A DNA stretch of 64,000 bases, from contig NZ_JAOTIF010000013.1 in assembly GCF_025628885.1 (NCBI RefSeq), forward strand, positions 1-64,000, written 5' to 3'. This stretch comes from Paraflavisolibacter caeni (GTDB lineage Bacteria > Bacteroidota > Bacteroidia > Chitinophagales > Chitinophagaceae). Shown piece after piece: positions 35,487 through 44,292 of the stretch. The notes beneath the pieces are model-generated. The model ran no database searches, was not told the origin of the DNA, and saw only the letters and a program-made list of their open reading frames with translations. The first letter of the stretch is position 1. Each line of letters starts with the position of its first letter. A program made the position numbers and the translations under genes.

Positions 35487-35593
35487 GGTTTCCTTTCGAT
35501 CAGTTTACAAACGGAAATATCCTAAAAATAATTGAGAATAGGCGTTCGGATATTACTTGTTTCCTAAACTGACAGAACAATGCTTACAGAAGA

Positions 35594-36193
35594 TTATTCC
35601 TGATCCCTTTTGGGCCCTGAATAAGGGTCTTCTTCGTTAAAGCCCCTACGATCACTGCCCAGGCTCCAATAATTATTTTCTTCATCCTCTTCACCAATGA
35701 GTTCGTTTTCATCGTCCAATTCAGTACCAGGAATATCCAGATCTGAATTGAGGTCATCTGTTGAAACATTTTGGGGCGTTCCAATCTCACCAGGAGTTCT
35801 GACCTCATTGTCGATTGCATCCAGGATTGCCAGGTCATCGTCATCTACGTCTGCCTCTGTGCCCTCCTTTATGCCTAAATCGTCGTCACCAGAGACGCCC
35901 GGCGCCGAGGGTTCCCCGGTTTGTTCATTGTTTCGCCCGGGAGCAAACCGCTGACTAACCCCAGTAAGATTTCGAGAATTGGGAAGATTTTCTACATCCA
36001 AATCTTCTCTTTTATAATCATTTCTCTGATCCATAATATCCTCCCGGGCCGGATAATGAGGATATCCAGGGAAATCCTGGTCTATCTTGTTGTCATTTGA
36101 CTGCTCCACTTCCTTTTTACTGTCCATTGCTTTAGAAGGATCGTTCTCAGGAATCCTGGAAGAAGCAGGTTTTTTATTATCCCTAGTTTTCAT
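35594..36193 (-). CDS. Acidic, disordered protein of unknown function
   Basis: 199 residues, very rich in Asp, Glu, Asn and Pro, with no hydrophobic segment and no recognisable domain; runs such as DDDDLAILDAIDNEV and GEEDEENNYW suggest a disordered chain. The frame is maintained over 600 bases with an ATG start. I know similar acidic proteins in related genomes only as hypothetical. Confidence 0.65.
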   Translation of the reverse strand: MKTRDNKKPASSRIPENDPSKAMDSKKEVEQSNDNKIDQDFPGYPHYPAREDIMDQRNDYKREDLDVENLPNSRNLTGVSQRFAPGRNNEQTGEPSAPGVSGDDDLGIKEGTEADVDDDDLAILDAIDNEVRTPGEIGTPQNVSTDDLNSDLDIPGTELDDENELIGEEDEENNYWSLGSDRRGFNEEDPYSGPKRDQE

Positions 36194-36289
36194 ACGATTG
36201 TTTTATACCTATACACAAAATGTTGTGCCGTAATTATATATATGATAAACTAAGGATAAACTAAGGACTTCTCATCGGTTTGAAATGCC

Positions 36290-36297
36290 TATTTTTG
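36290..36297 (+). promoter_or_regulatory. -7 box upstream of the alpha-oxoamine synthase gene
   Basis: TATTTTTG fits TAnnTTTG. It would give a leader of about 140 bases that includes the AAATCGT heptads at 36407-36441. Confidence 0.4.
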
Positions 36298-36406
36298 CGA
36301 CCATATATTTACAGAATCACTCCGATTTACAGAATTAAACAGAAATCAGCGGTAAAAAAGGTACTGAGTATAATTTAAAAGGGTTCCCATTACCGGGATT
36401 TTTAAT

Positions 36407-36441
36407 AAATCGTAAATCAAAAATTGTAAATCGTAAACTTT
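36407..36441. repeat. Heptad repeat block, AAATCGT type, abutting the start codon
   Basis: Five 7-bp units, AAATCGT-like, ending one base before the ATG at 36443, so the ribosome-binding region is made of repeat DNA. Confidence 0.7.
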
Positions 36442-36442
36442 T

Positions 36443-37702
36443 ATGGCAGATATTTTCGAAAGGCTTGTTAAAAATTATGGTCCGATTGGACAGCACCGTG
36501 AGCGTGCCCATGGCTATTTTGCTTTTCCCAAACTTGAGGGCGAAATTGGCAGCCGAATGAAATTCAGAGGTAAAGATGTAGTGGTGTGGAGCTTAAACAA
36601 CTATCTAGGATTGGCTAATCACCCTGAGGTCAGGAAAGCTGATGCAGAGGGAGCAGAAGGATATGGTCTTGCCTACCCGATGGGAGCCCGCATGATGAGT
36701 GGTAACAGTAACTACCATGAGCAACTGGAAGAAGAGTTAGCCCAATTTGTCAGCAAGGAAGATGCGGCTTTGCTCAACTATGGTTACCAAGGTATGGTCA
36801 GCATCATTGATGTACTGTGTGGCCGTCATGATGTAGTGGTATATGATGCAGAGTGCCATGCTTGTATCATTGATGGTTTGCGTCTTCATGCCGGACACAG
36901 ATATGTATTCAAGCACAATGATATTGAAGATTTCGAAAAGCAAATGCAGCGTGCAACTGCTTTGATCGAAAAGCAAAAAGCCGGTGGTATCCTAGTGATT
37001 ACAGAAGGCGTATTTGGCATGGCCGGCGACCAAGGCAAGCTCAAAGAAATTGTTGCTCTAAAAGATAAATTTGATTTCCGCCTCCTGGTGGATGATGCGC
37101 ATGGTTTTGGCACCCTGGGCAAAACAGGAGCCGGTGCAGGTGAAGCGCAAGGTGTACAAGATGGCATTGACCTGTACTTTTCAACTTTCGCCAAATCAAT
37201 GGCATCTATAGGCGCATTTATCGCCGGTGACAGAACCATTATCGATTATATACGTTACAACATCCGCAGCCAGATCTTTGCGAAGAGTTTACCAATGGCT
37301 TTTGTGATTGGGAACCTCAAACGTCTTGAAATGCTACGCTCTATGCCAGAGCTGCGTGAAAAACTTTGGTACAACGCACTGAAACTCCAGGCAGGGTTGA
37401 AAAAGCGTGGTTTTGATATTGGAAACACCGATACCATGGTAACTCCTGTGTATATGAAGGGCGGTGTTGAAGAAGCAACTGCTATGGTTATGGACCTGAG
37501 GGAGAACTACGGTATTTTCTGCTCGATTGTAGTATACCCTGTTATTCCAAAAGGACATATTATCTACCGTTTGATTCCTACTGCAGCCCATACTGATGCT
37601 GATATTGAACAAACTTTAACAGCTTTCAGTGAGACGAAACAAAAGCTGGATGCTGGTGCGTATAAAGTGGAAGCCATACCGGATATGGCGGAGGCGAGAT
37701 AG
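36443..37702 (+). CDS. Alpha-oxoamine synthase (serine palmitoyltransferase / AONS / KBL family)
   Basis: 419 residues, PLP-dependent fold type I. NNYLGLANHPEV, the histidine stacking region YDAECHACIIDG, the Asp in VDDAHGFGTLG and the Schiff-base lysine in STFAKSMASIG are all present. The family condenses an amino acid with an acyl-CoA. Bacteroidota make sphingolipids, and genes of this form are a candidate serine palmitoyltransferase; 2-amino-3-ketobutyrate ligase or biotin synthesis cannot be excluded by sequence alone. No biotin or threonine genes adjoin it. A terminator follows at 37743. Confidence 0.85.
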   Translation: MADIFERLVKNYGPIGQHRERAHGYFAFPKLEGEIGSRMKFRGKDVVVWSLNNYLGLANHPEVRKADAEGAEGYGLAYPMGARMMSGNSNYHEQLEEELAQFVSKEDAALLNYGYQGMVSIIDVLCGRHDVVVYDAECHACIIDGLRLHAGHRYVFKHNDIEDFEKQMQRATALIEKQKAGGILVITEGVFGMAGDQGKLKEIVALKDKFDFRLLVDDAHGFGTLGKTGAGAGEAQGVQDGIDLYFSTFAKSMASIGAFIAGDRTIIDYIRYNIRSQIFAKSLPMAFVIGNLKRLEMLRSMPELREKLWYNALKLQAGLKKRGFDIGNTDTMVTPVYMKGGVEEATAMVMDLRENYGIFCSIVVYPVIPKGHIIYRLIPTAAHTDADIEQTLTAFSETKQKLDAGAYKVEAIPDMAEAR

Positions 37703-37742
37703 AATGGTGAATGATCTAAAACTAAAATAAAGTAATCCATAT

Positions 37743-37775
37743 AAAAAAGCACTGCCATGATAGCGGTGCTTTTTT
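37743..37775. terminator. Intrinsic terminator
   Basis: 13-bp stem with one G-T wobble (37743-37755 with 37763-37775), flanked by A6 and T6, so it can act in both directions. The next plus-strand gene starts 25 bases later. Confidence 0.9.
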
Positions 37776-37799
37776 GTTTAACAAGTTTCCATATTCATT

Positions 37800-38687
37800 G
37801 TGACATCAATACTATTGACCAGCATAGCTGTATTATTGAGGATATTATCCAATCCCCTGGGCAATGTTTTTCAAAAACAACTTACCAAGAAAGGCCATCA
37901 TCCATTAGTGGTGAACTTTTTAACCTACTTTATTTTAAGTGCCGGGTGTATTTTCCTGGCGATAGATGTCAAATGGTCTGAGTTGCCTTCTCAATTCTGG
38001 ATCTATTCATTATTAGGTGGTTTGGCTGGTGGCATTGGCAATGGTTTCCTGGTAAAGGCATTAGAACATGGAGACCTGTCGGTGCTAGGGCCTATTAACT
38101 CTTATAAATCTGTTGTAGGTATTATTGTTGGCATCTTCCTGCTTGGAGAATTGCCAAATTTATGGGGGGCCTTAGGAATGGCATTGATCATTTATGGAAG
38201 TTACTATGTTTTAGACACTACAGAAGACCGGTTCTCGTGGGGGCTATTGAAAAGAAAAGAAATCCAATACCGGATATGGGCAATGGTGCTGACCGCAATA
38301 GAAGCTGTTTTTATCAAGAAAGTCATACTTGCCTCTTCTACAGTTATATCTTTCATCAGCTGGTGCTGGTTTGGAACTCTTTTTTCTTTTTTGCTTTTAC
38401 TTTTTTACAGAGTCAAAATTTCCAGTAGGCAAAAGGGAATAACTTTCCAGGACGCAAGCAAGTACTTATATCTTGTTTTTTGCATTGGTACAATGCAGTT
38501 TACAACCAATTACGTGTTTGACCATATGGAGGTAGGATATGCATTATCGCTATTCCAGCTATCGACCATAGTAAGTGTATTGCTGGGATACAGGATTTTC
38601 CAGGAAACCAATATCCGGCAAAAGCTTTTAGGTTCTGCTATTATGATAGCAGGATCGATCCTAATCATTCTTCTGAAAAGTAAATAA
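37800..38687 (+). CDS. EamA/DMT family transporter
   Basis: 295 residues, starting with GTG at 37800, the only plausible start since the next ATG is deep inside. Ten hydrophobic helices in two EamA halves (about 1-138 and 155-290), with GPINSYKSVVGIIVGIFLLGE as the typical helix 4-5 pattern. The drug/metabolite transporter family exports metabolites; substrate unknown. It begins 25 bases after a terminator. Confidence 0.85.
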   Translation: MTSILLTSIAVLLRILSNPLGNVFQKQLTKKGHHPLVVNFLTYFILSAGCIFLAIDVKWSELPSQFWIYSLLGGLAGGIGNGFLVKALEHGDLSVLGPINSYKSVVGIIVGIFLLGELPNLWGALGMALIIYGSYYVLDTTEDRFSWGLLKRKEIQYRIWAMVLTAIEAVFIKKVILASSTVISFISWCWFGTLFSFLLLLFYRVKISSRQKGITFQDASKYLYLVFCIGTMQFTTNYVFDHMEVGYALSLFQLSTIVSVLLGYRIFQETNIRQKLLGSAIMIAGSILIILLKSK

Positions 38688-38694
38688 CATCCGC

Positions 38695-39672
38695 TCACAA
38701 CCAGTCTGCACGTTTAAAACGCCAATATAGAATTAAACAGACTAAAATTGTCGAACCCAGAACAAAAGGATACCCAAAATGCCATGATAATTCAGGCATG
38801 AAAGAAAAGTTCATTCCATAAACGCCTGCAACCAATGTCGGCACGCCCAATATGGCTGCCCAACCGGCAAACTTCTTTGAAACATCGTTTTGCGCTATTG
38901 AGATCAATGAAAAACTAACTTCCAGAACACTGGTCAGCAACTCCCGTGTGCTATCAACCATTTCGTTAATCCGGACCGTATGATCAAAAACATCGCGAAA
39001 ATATGGGCGGGTTTCATCAGGAATCAGTTGTGTATCAAAACGCATCAAACGGTTGCATATTTCCATAACAGGAGAGATAGCCCGCTTCACCTCCAGCAAC
39101 TCACGTTTTAATTGATAAATACTGGTAATAATTTCGCGGCTAGGTTTTTGAGCAAAGACATCTTCTTCTAGCCTTTCAAGCTCCTCTTCCAGGTCGTTGA
39201 CTACGGGGAAGTATTGATCAACAATGGCATCCATCACTGCATACAAGGCAAAACTTGCTCCTTTATGTAACAAGTGGGGGGTAGTTTCACAACGTGACCT
39301 TACATCGCCATATGATAATGTGGAACCATGACGAACAGAAACCAAGAAGTTAGCACCTAAAAAAAAGTGAGTTTCCCCAAATAAAAGCTCCCTTTTTCCA
39401 GGTATTGACTGTACCGTGCGAAGCACAATAAAGAGAGAATCGCCGTAAACTTCAATCTTTGGCCTCTGGTGGGCCCTGTGCGCATCTTCAATGGCGAGAT
39501 CATGAAGCCCAAATTGCTGTTGAGCCTCTGAAAGCAAATTTTCGTCAGGTTCATGCAATCCAATCCAAACAAATTTATCCTCCTGTTTCAAAAATTTGCT
39601 GATATCGGTAATCTTGACATTTGCTATCCTCCTTCCATTTGAGTATGCTGCACAATTGATAACTGCACTCAT
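38695..39672 (-). CDS. corA: CorA family magnesium/cobalt transporter
   Basis: 325 residues. Large cytoplasmic N-terminal domain and two C-terminal helices; the diagnostic YGMNF motif is near residue 288 (VAGVYGMNFSFMPELSW). Forms pentameric Mg2+ channels in the inner membrane. The last residues are basic as usual. It is convergent with the EamA gene, separated by seven bases. Confidence 0.95.
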   Translation of the reverse strand: MSAVINCAAYSNGRRIANVKITDISKFLKQEDKFVWIGLHEPDENLLSEAQQQFGLHDLAIEDAHRAHQRPKIEVYGDSLFIVLRTVQSIPGKRELLFGETHFFLGANFLVSVRHGSTLSYGDVRSRCETTPHLLHKGASFALYAVMDAIVDQYFPVVNDLEEELERLEEDVFAQKPSREIITSIYQLKRELLEVKRAISPVMEICNRLMRFDTQLIPDETRPYFRDVFDHTVRINEMVDSTRELLTSVLEVSFSLISIAQNDVSKKFAGWAAILGVPTLVAGVYGMNFSFMPELSWHFGYPFVLGSTILVCLILYWRFKRADWL

Positions 39673-39835
39673 TAAAGAAACATTTATGATGTTTTATAAG
39701 TTGTGTTCCCGTTAGCTTGCCAGATGCTTTTATGCCAAAATTTACAGTAAAGATATTACACCGTATTCAGATATTAACTAGCTGATGCCCATCAAAAGCG
39801 CTCACCAAAAGTAAACAGGGAAGAGTCAGAAACAG

Positions 39836-39869
39836 AAAAGGCTGTCCCGATCATTAGAGACAGCCTTTT
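39836..39869 (-). terminator. Intrinsic terminator of the lipoprotein gene
   Basis: 11-bp stem AAAAGGCTGTC/GACAGCCTTTT (39836-39846 with 39859-39869), loop 12 bases, lying 78 bases beyond the stop of the minus-strand gene. Confidence 0.8.
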
Positions 39870-39946
39870 ACAATAAATGGAATTGGTTTTCGTTCAATCA
39901 GAAGACGTTACTATGCATTTCAGTACGCCTTATCTATTTCAAATTT

Positions 39947-40495
39947 TTATTTGAATTTCAGTTTTACAATTAATTGAGCTTTCAATGGTTGCGTAGTGAT
40001 ACGGCGGGCTTTACCAATAACCTTATAAGTAATTGAAGAAGCTTTCAGCAGGTCCAACAAATCCTTGGAATTGTCAACAGTCAATTTTGTTGTTGCGGCA
40101 TATGTATCAGGATTTGTCATAGATGCAATCACCGTTGGAGTGCTGTTACTAGGTGTGGTTACTTGCACTTTGAAGCTTTCAAAGTTTGCAAGGTTATTTA
40201 AGTCATTAGCATTCAGCAAGTTGAGCGTGACTTCTTCAGGGTTTATCTGCTTTAAAATGCCAACACCAAAAAAGCCTTTAGTATTGGCTTTAATTGCACT
40301 GTCGACATTGAAATTCACGGTGGTGGTACTCAAGGTTGCCTCATTCGTATTTGCAATAATAGGAATCGTAAACTCATAGTCGGCACCATTAGCAGAAAAA
40401 GAATCGAAAATCTTTTCTTTGATCTTTTCACAAGAAGAAAAAGCAATAGCAGAAACAACGCTCACAAGAGCCAGAAACATGTAAGTTTTTCGCAT
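39947..40495 (-). CDS. Hypothetical lipoprotein
   Basis: 182 residues. Signal peptide with lipobox AFSSC (Cys ~22) followed by a short coiled or charged linker (EKIKEKIFDSF) and a beta-rich domain without recognised family. A well-formed Bacteroidota promoter (TTTG, 19 bp, TATTTTTG) lies just upstream, and a terminator downstream, so it is a single-gene unit. Confidence 0.8.
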   Translation of the reverse strand: MRKTYMFLALVSVVSAIAFSSCEKIKEKIFDSFSANGADYEFTIPIIANTNEATLSTTTVNFNVDSAIKANTKGFFGVGILKQINPEEVTLNLLNANDLNNLANFESFKVQVTTPSNSTPTVIASMTNPDTYAATTKLTVDNSKDLLDLLKASSITYKVIGKARRITTQPLKAQLIVKLKFK

Positions 40496-40514
40496 AAGGG
40501 GTAAAATTAGGCCG

Positions 40515-40545
40515 CAAAAATAGTCGTAGATAAATCAAATCCAAA
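40515..40545 (-). promoter_or_regulatory. Well-formed Bacteroidota promoter
   Basis: On the minus strand: TTTG (40545-40542), 19-base spacer, TATTTTTG (40522-40515). The start codon at 40495 is 20 bases downstream of the -7 box. Confidence 0.75.
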
Positions 40546-40611
40546 TATTTAAGATGTAAATGTTGTTTTTACGATTATCTGCGATTAATTATTCATTCTA
40601 GCATATGATCC

Positions 40612-40650
40612 ATTAAAAAACCACTTCATTAACAGAAGTGGTTTTTTAAT
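40612..40650 (-). terminator. Strong terminator of the M1 peptidase gene
   Basis: 16-bp perfect stem (40612-40627 with 40635-40650), loop ATTAACA, with an A6/T6 flank on either side of CCACTTC/GAAGTGG. Confidence 0.92.
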
Positions 40651-40682
40651 TTATTAACCGGGAAGATATTCTCACGAATCAG

Positions 40683-43058
40683 TTAAAGCCCCTTTTTGGT
40701 CTCGGCTTTTTGCATTGGATTGATACCAGTTGACTGACCGCGAGCAGCACCCTGCTTTTGTTTGAACACCTGGAAGCGGGAAGGCTCCGGTACAACTTGA
40801 CCCCAGGAGTTATTGCTTTCATTTATGTCTGCAGTCTCTCTCATTGGGTCTAATTTGATTGCAGCAACTTCTTTGTCTTTCATAAAGAGCTTCACTACTT
40901 TATTTTCGTTGTAGCGCCATACCTGGGCAGGAATACGGTCAACCTCTTTCGTACCATCTTTATAAGTCCATTCAATAATGATTGGCATTACAAGACCACC
41001 TTTATTGCTGAATGTCAGTTCATAAAAGTGAGCATTCTGATACTTCTGTTTTGTAGCTTCATCCACCTTTTCAAGATTAGAAGGCATAGCGACACCATAT
41101 TTACTGCTATCATAAGGTTCATACCCACGGGCATAACGCCAATAAAAATCACGCAGGCTGGTATCTACATCTGTTAAAAACCTAATTGAATCAGTATTCC
41201 GGTTACGTATTTTAGAAATATCATCAAATGCAGGCACCTGTGGTTTCGCCAGGTTTTGCAAAACCATTGTGTCTTTGGGTGGTTGAGCAGAAAAATCAAT
41301 GCGGGCATATTTCACAGAGTCCAATGAAATGTCAACTGCATCTGTACTGTAAAACCAACCTCTCCAGAACCAGTCGAGATCCTCTGCGCTAGCATCTTCC
41401 ATGGTGCGAAAAAGGTCTGCAGGTGTTGGGTGTTTGAAGGCCCACCGGCGCGCATATTCTTTGAAAGCATAATCAAACAGTTCGCGTCCCATTATGGTTT
41501 CTCTTAAAATATTCAAGCCTGTAGCAGGTTTTGCATATGCATTAGCGCCAAAGTTGGCAATGTTTTCTGAGTTTGTCATTATTGGCTCCAACTGATCTTT
41601 AGGAAGTTTCATATAGTCCGTAATGGACCAGGCTGGTCCACGACGTGAAGGAAACTTATTATCCCAGAGTTCCTCTGTCAGGTATTCAACAAACGTATTC
41701 AAGCCTTCATCCATCCAAGTCCACTGGCGCTCATCGCTGTTGATGATCATTGGGAAGAAGTTGTGTCCCACTTCATGAATGATCACTCCTATCATACCAT
41801 ATTTAGTCGCTTCACTATAGGTACCATCTTTTTCTGTACGACCATAGTTAAAACAGATCATAGGATATTCCATTCCATTTGAGGCTTCGACGCTCTGCGC
41901 TACAGGATAAGGGTAAGGAATTGTGAATTTGGAATAGGTTTTAATTGTATGAGCAACTGCCTTAGTTGAATATTTACGATATAATCCATAAGCCTCTTTG
42001 CCATAGAAGCTCATACACATTACCTTTTTACCTTCCACCATTGCAGGCATGGCATCCCATACAAACTTGCGGCTAGATGTCCAGGCAAAATCCCGCACAT
42101 TATTCGCATGGAATATCCAGGTCTTTTTGGTTTTAGCCTTATCTTTTTCATTTTCCTTTGCCTCAGCGAGTGTTACCACTTCAACAGGTTCCTTAGCGGT
42201 CTGCGCTGTTTTCCAACGTGCTAATTGAGCAGGAGAAAGTACTTGTGCATAGTTTTGACATTCACCAGTTGCACCAACAACATGGTCAGCAGGAACGGTC
42301 ATTTGCACTTTAAAGTTGCCGAATGTGAGGGCGAACTCACCACGACCAGCAAACTGGTGGTTTTGCCATCCCTGGAAGTCACTGTAGACACATAATCTTG
42401 GATACCATTGTGTGATTGTAAACAGGTAATTGTCTTCTTCGGGAAAGTACTCGTAACCTCCACGTCCACCTCTTGCCATGCGGTCGGTAATTTTATAATT
42501 CCAATCCACCATAAAGGCAAACTTTTGTCCCGGCTTCAAGGGCACAGGCAGTTCAACGCGCATCATCGTTTTATTGATGATATAGGTCAAAGGCTTACCC
42601 AGAACATCTTTCAATTTTGTAATATTAACTCCGTTACCGTTGTCTGTTTTGTCCTCTTCCATTCTTTGTAAGGACTGAACGGTTACCTGAGCAGGCATAG
42701 AGCTGCTTGTCTGGTAATTGGCATTATTTACAGAGCTATGCTGATTTTCATCTAATTGAAGCCACAAATAGGTAAGCGTATTCGGTGAATTGTTATAATA
42801 AGTCACCGTTTCGCTGCCTATAATCTTTAACGCCTGTTCATCCAGATCTGCTTTGATATCATAATCACAACGCTGCTGCCAATATTTAGGACCAGGTGCA
42901 CCACTTGCGGTACGGTATTCATTAGGTGTCGGCAGAATAGAACCTAATTGCTCAAACTTATTGGCATGATTAGATCCGGGATTGTTCTGATCGTTCTGAG
43001 CCATCAGAAAACCGCCGGTCAAAATTTGCAGGATGCCAATAAATAATACTCTTCTCAT
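40683..43058 (-). CDS. M1 family metallopeptidase, exported
   Basis: 791 residues with a signal peptide (ILTGGFLMAQ). Zinc site H428EVGH432 with the third ligand E451 (HExxH-x18-E) in WMDEGLNTFVEYL. Unlike most M1 enzymes the exopeptidase GAMEN motif is not obvious: the region reads NGMEYPMICF, seen in Bacteroidota M1-like proteins. Likely a periplasmic or outer-surface aminopeptidase. It follows hupE by 33 bases and is probably co-transcribed with it. Confidence 0.92.
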   Translation of the reverse strand: MRRVLFIGILQILTGGFLMAQNDQNNPGSNHANKFEQLGSILPTPNEYRTASGAPGPKYWQQRCDYDIKADLDEQALKIIGSETVTYYNNSPNTLTYLWLQLDENQHSSVNNANYQTSSSMPAQVTVQSLQRMEEDKTDNGNGVNITKLKDVLGKPLTYIINKTMMRVELPVPLKPGQKFAFMVDWNYKITDRMARGGRGGYEYFPEEDNYLFTITQWYPRLCVYSDFQGWQNHQFAGRGEFALTFGNFKVQMTVPADHVVGATGECQNYAQVLSPAQLARWKTAQTAKEPVEVVTLAEAKENEKDKAKTKKTWIFHANNVRDFAWTSSRKFVWDAMPAMVEGKKVMCMSFYGKEAYGLYRKYSTKAVAHTIKTYSKFTIPYPYPVAQSVEASNGMEYPMICFNYGRTEKDGTYSEATKYGMIGVIIHEVGHNFFPMIINSDERQWTWMDEGLNTFVEYLTEELWDNKFPSRRGPAWSITDYMKLPKDQLEPIMTNSENIANFGANAYAKPATGLNILRETIMGRELFDYAFKEYARRWAFKHPTPADLFRTMEDASAEDLDWFWRGWFYSTDAVDISLDSVKYARIDFSAQPPKDTMVLQNLAKPQVPAFDDISKIRNRNTDSIRFLTDVDTSLRDFYWRYARGYEPYDSSKYGVAMPSNLEKVDEATKQKYQNAHFYELTFSNKGGLVMPIIIEWTYKDGTKEVDRIPAQVWRYNENKVVKLFMKDKEVAAIKLDPMRETADINESNNSWGQVVPEPSRFQVFKQKQGAARGQSTGINPMQKAETKKGL

Positions 43059-43091
43059 TATTTGATGTTTGTTTATTGTAAAGACTCAAAG

Positions 43092-43664
43092 TCAACTTCT
43101 TTCAATTGCCATTTTTAATGCGAGGGTAAAAACGCCTGCAGAAACAAAAAGTACCCAGTCGTGCCTAGGGACTTTTAGCAATTTAATGAACAAATAGGCT
43201 AGCAATAGTATTATGAACACTATAGCTATCTGGCCGACTTCCAGGCCTATGTTAAAGCCCAAAAGCGACCAACCCAAATTTTGGTCTCGAGCGAGCATAA
43301 AACGCAAGGTATTGGCAAAGCCCAGGCCATGGATCAGCCCGAAAAACAACGCCAGTAAGTAATTAACCTGAATGGTTTTCGGTGAATACCCTTTTTTAAA
43401 AAGGTTAGCAATTGCTGTAAACACAATAGTACAGGGAATCAGGAACTCTACCAACCCTGTTTTTACCTGTAGCAAGTTTAGTGTGCTTAAGACAAGGGTA
43501 AGTGAGTGGCCAATAGTGAATGCGGTGACCAATACTAATACCTGTTTCCAGTCTGCCAACACATAAATTGCAGCCAAAACCAAGATGAATAAAATATGAT
43601 CCAGTGCTTCCACACTCATAATATGCTCCCACCCCAAGTTGAAATAAAAGCCGAAATCGCTCAT
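43092..43664 (-). CDS. HupE/UreJ family membrane protein
   Basis: 190 residues with about five to six membrane helices. The family histidines are in DHILFIL (residue ~23) and AFTIGHSLTL (~52), and the Gly/His helix in GLIHGLGFAN (~115). Relatives transport nickel or cobalt for hydrogenase or urease, but neither enzyme is encoded here, and Bacteroidota members commonly sit beside an M1 peptidase and DUF6702, as here. Metal transport is therefore only a suggestion. Confidence 0.85.
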   Translation of the reverse strand: MSDFGFYFNLGWEHIMSVEALDHILFILVLAAIYVLADWKQVLVLVTAFTIGHSLTLVLSTLNLLQVKTGLVEFLIPCTIVFTAIANLFKKGYSPKTIQVNYLLALFFGLIHGLGFANTLRFMLARDQNLGWSLLGFNIGLEVGQIAIVFIILLLAYLFIKLLKVPRHDWVLFVSAGVFTLALKMAIERS

Positions 43665-43728
43665 TATACCTCTTTTAACCTTTCATAAAATTTAAGCGTT
43701 CAAAATAAAGCAGACTTTTGTAACTATA

Positions 43729-43736
43729 CAAAATTA
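43729..43736 (-). promoter_or_regulatory. -7 box candidate for the hupE-M1 unit
   Basis: Minus-strand TAATTTTG fits TAnnTTTG, 65 bases before the hupE start. Confidence 0.4.
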
Positions 43737-43743
43737 AGTATCG

Positions 43744-44292
43744 ATGGCGCTTCTGCTTTATAAGTGGTTGATTTCAATGTCTTTGTTTACAGTAACTTTC
43801 TTTCCAAGTCATTCTGTTGCAGCAACCGGACAAGTTTCTAAACAGGACATTTATCACCCTTTTTATGTGAGTGTCACAGAAATTTCACACAATAAGCAGG
43901 AAAAATCGTTAGAAATCAGCTGTAAGATCTTTGCAGATGATATGGAAGGAATTCTCAAACAGACCTATAAAAAGGCCATCGACCTTTCTGATGAAAAAAA
44001 GCGGGCTGAAAATGGAAGTTATATCGCTGATTATATCAAGAAGCATTTAAAAATATCAGCAGATGGTATTGTATTAAAACTAAACTATGTAGGTTATGAA
44101 AAAGATAACGAGGCCGCATTTTGTTATTTTGAAGCAGTCCAAATTCCTTCAGTAAAAAAACTGGATGTTGAAAATTCAATTTTACATGATTTCACGGACC
44201 AGCAAATCAATATCATGCATGTAACAGTAAATGGGAAGCGCCAAAGTTATAAACTTGACTATCCTAATCAGAAAGCAAGTTTTAGTTTTTAG
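43744..44292 (+). CDS. DUF6702 family exported protein
   Basis: 182 residues with a signal peptide (TVTFFPSHSVAA). The family start HPFYVSVTEISHN and the central LEISCKIFADDMEG identify DUF6702. Function unknown. It is divergent from hupE-M1, a neighbourhood I recall as recurrent in Bacteroidota. The 3' end overlaps the convergent hybrid kinase gene by four bases. Confidence 0.85.
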   Translation: MALLLYKWLISMSLFTVTFFPSHSVAATGQVSKQDIYHPFYVSVTEISHNKQEKSLEISCKIFADDMEGILKQTYKKAIDLSDEKKRAENGSYIADYIKKHLKISADGIVLKLNYVGYEKDNEAAFCYFEAVQIPSVKKLDVENSILHDFTDQQINIMHVTVNGKRQSYKLDYPNQKASFSF

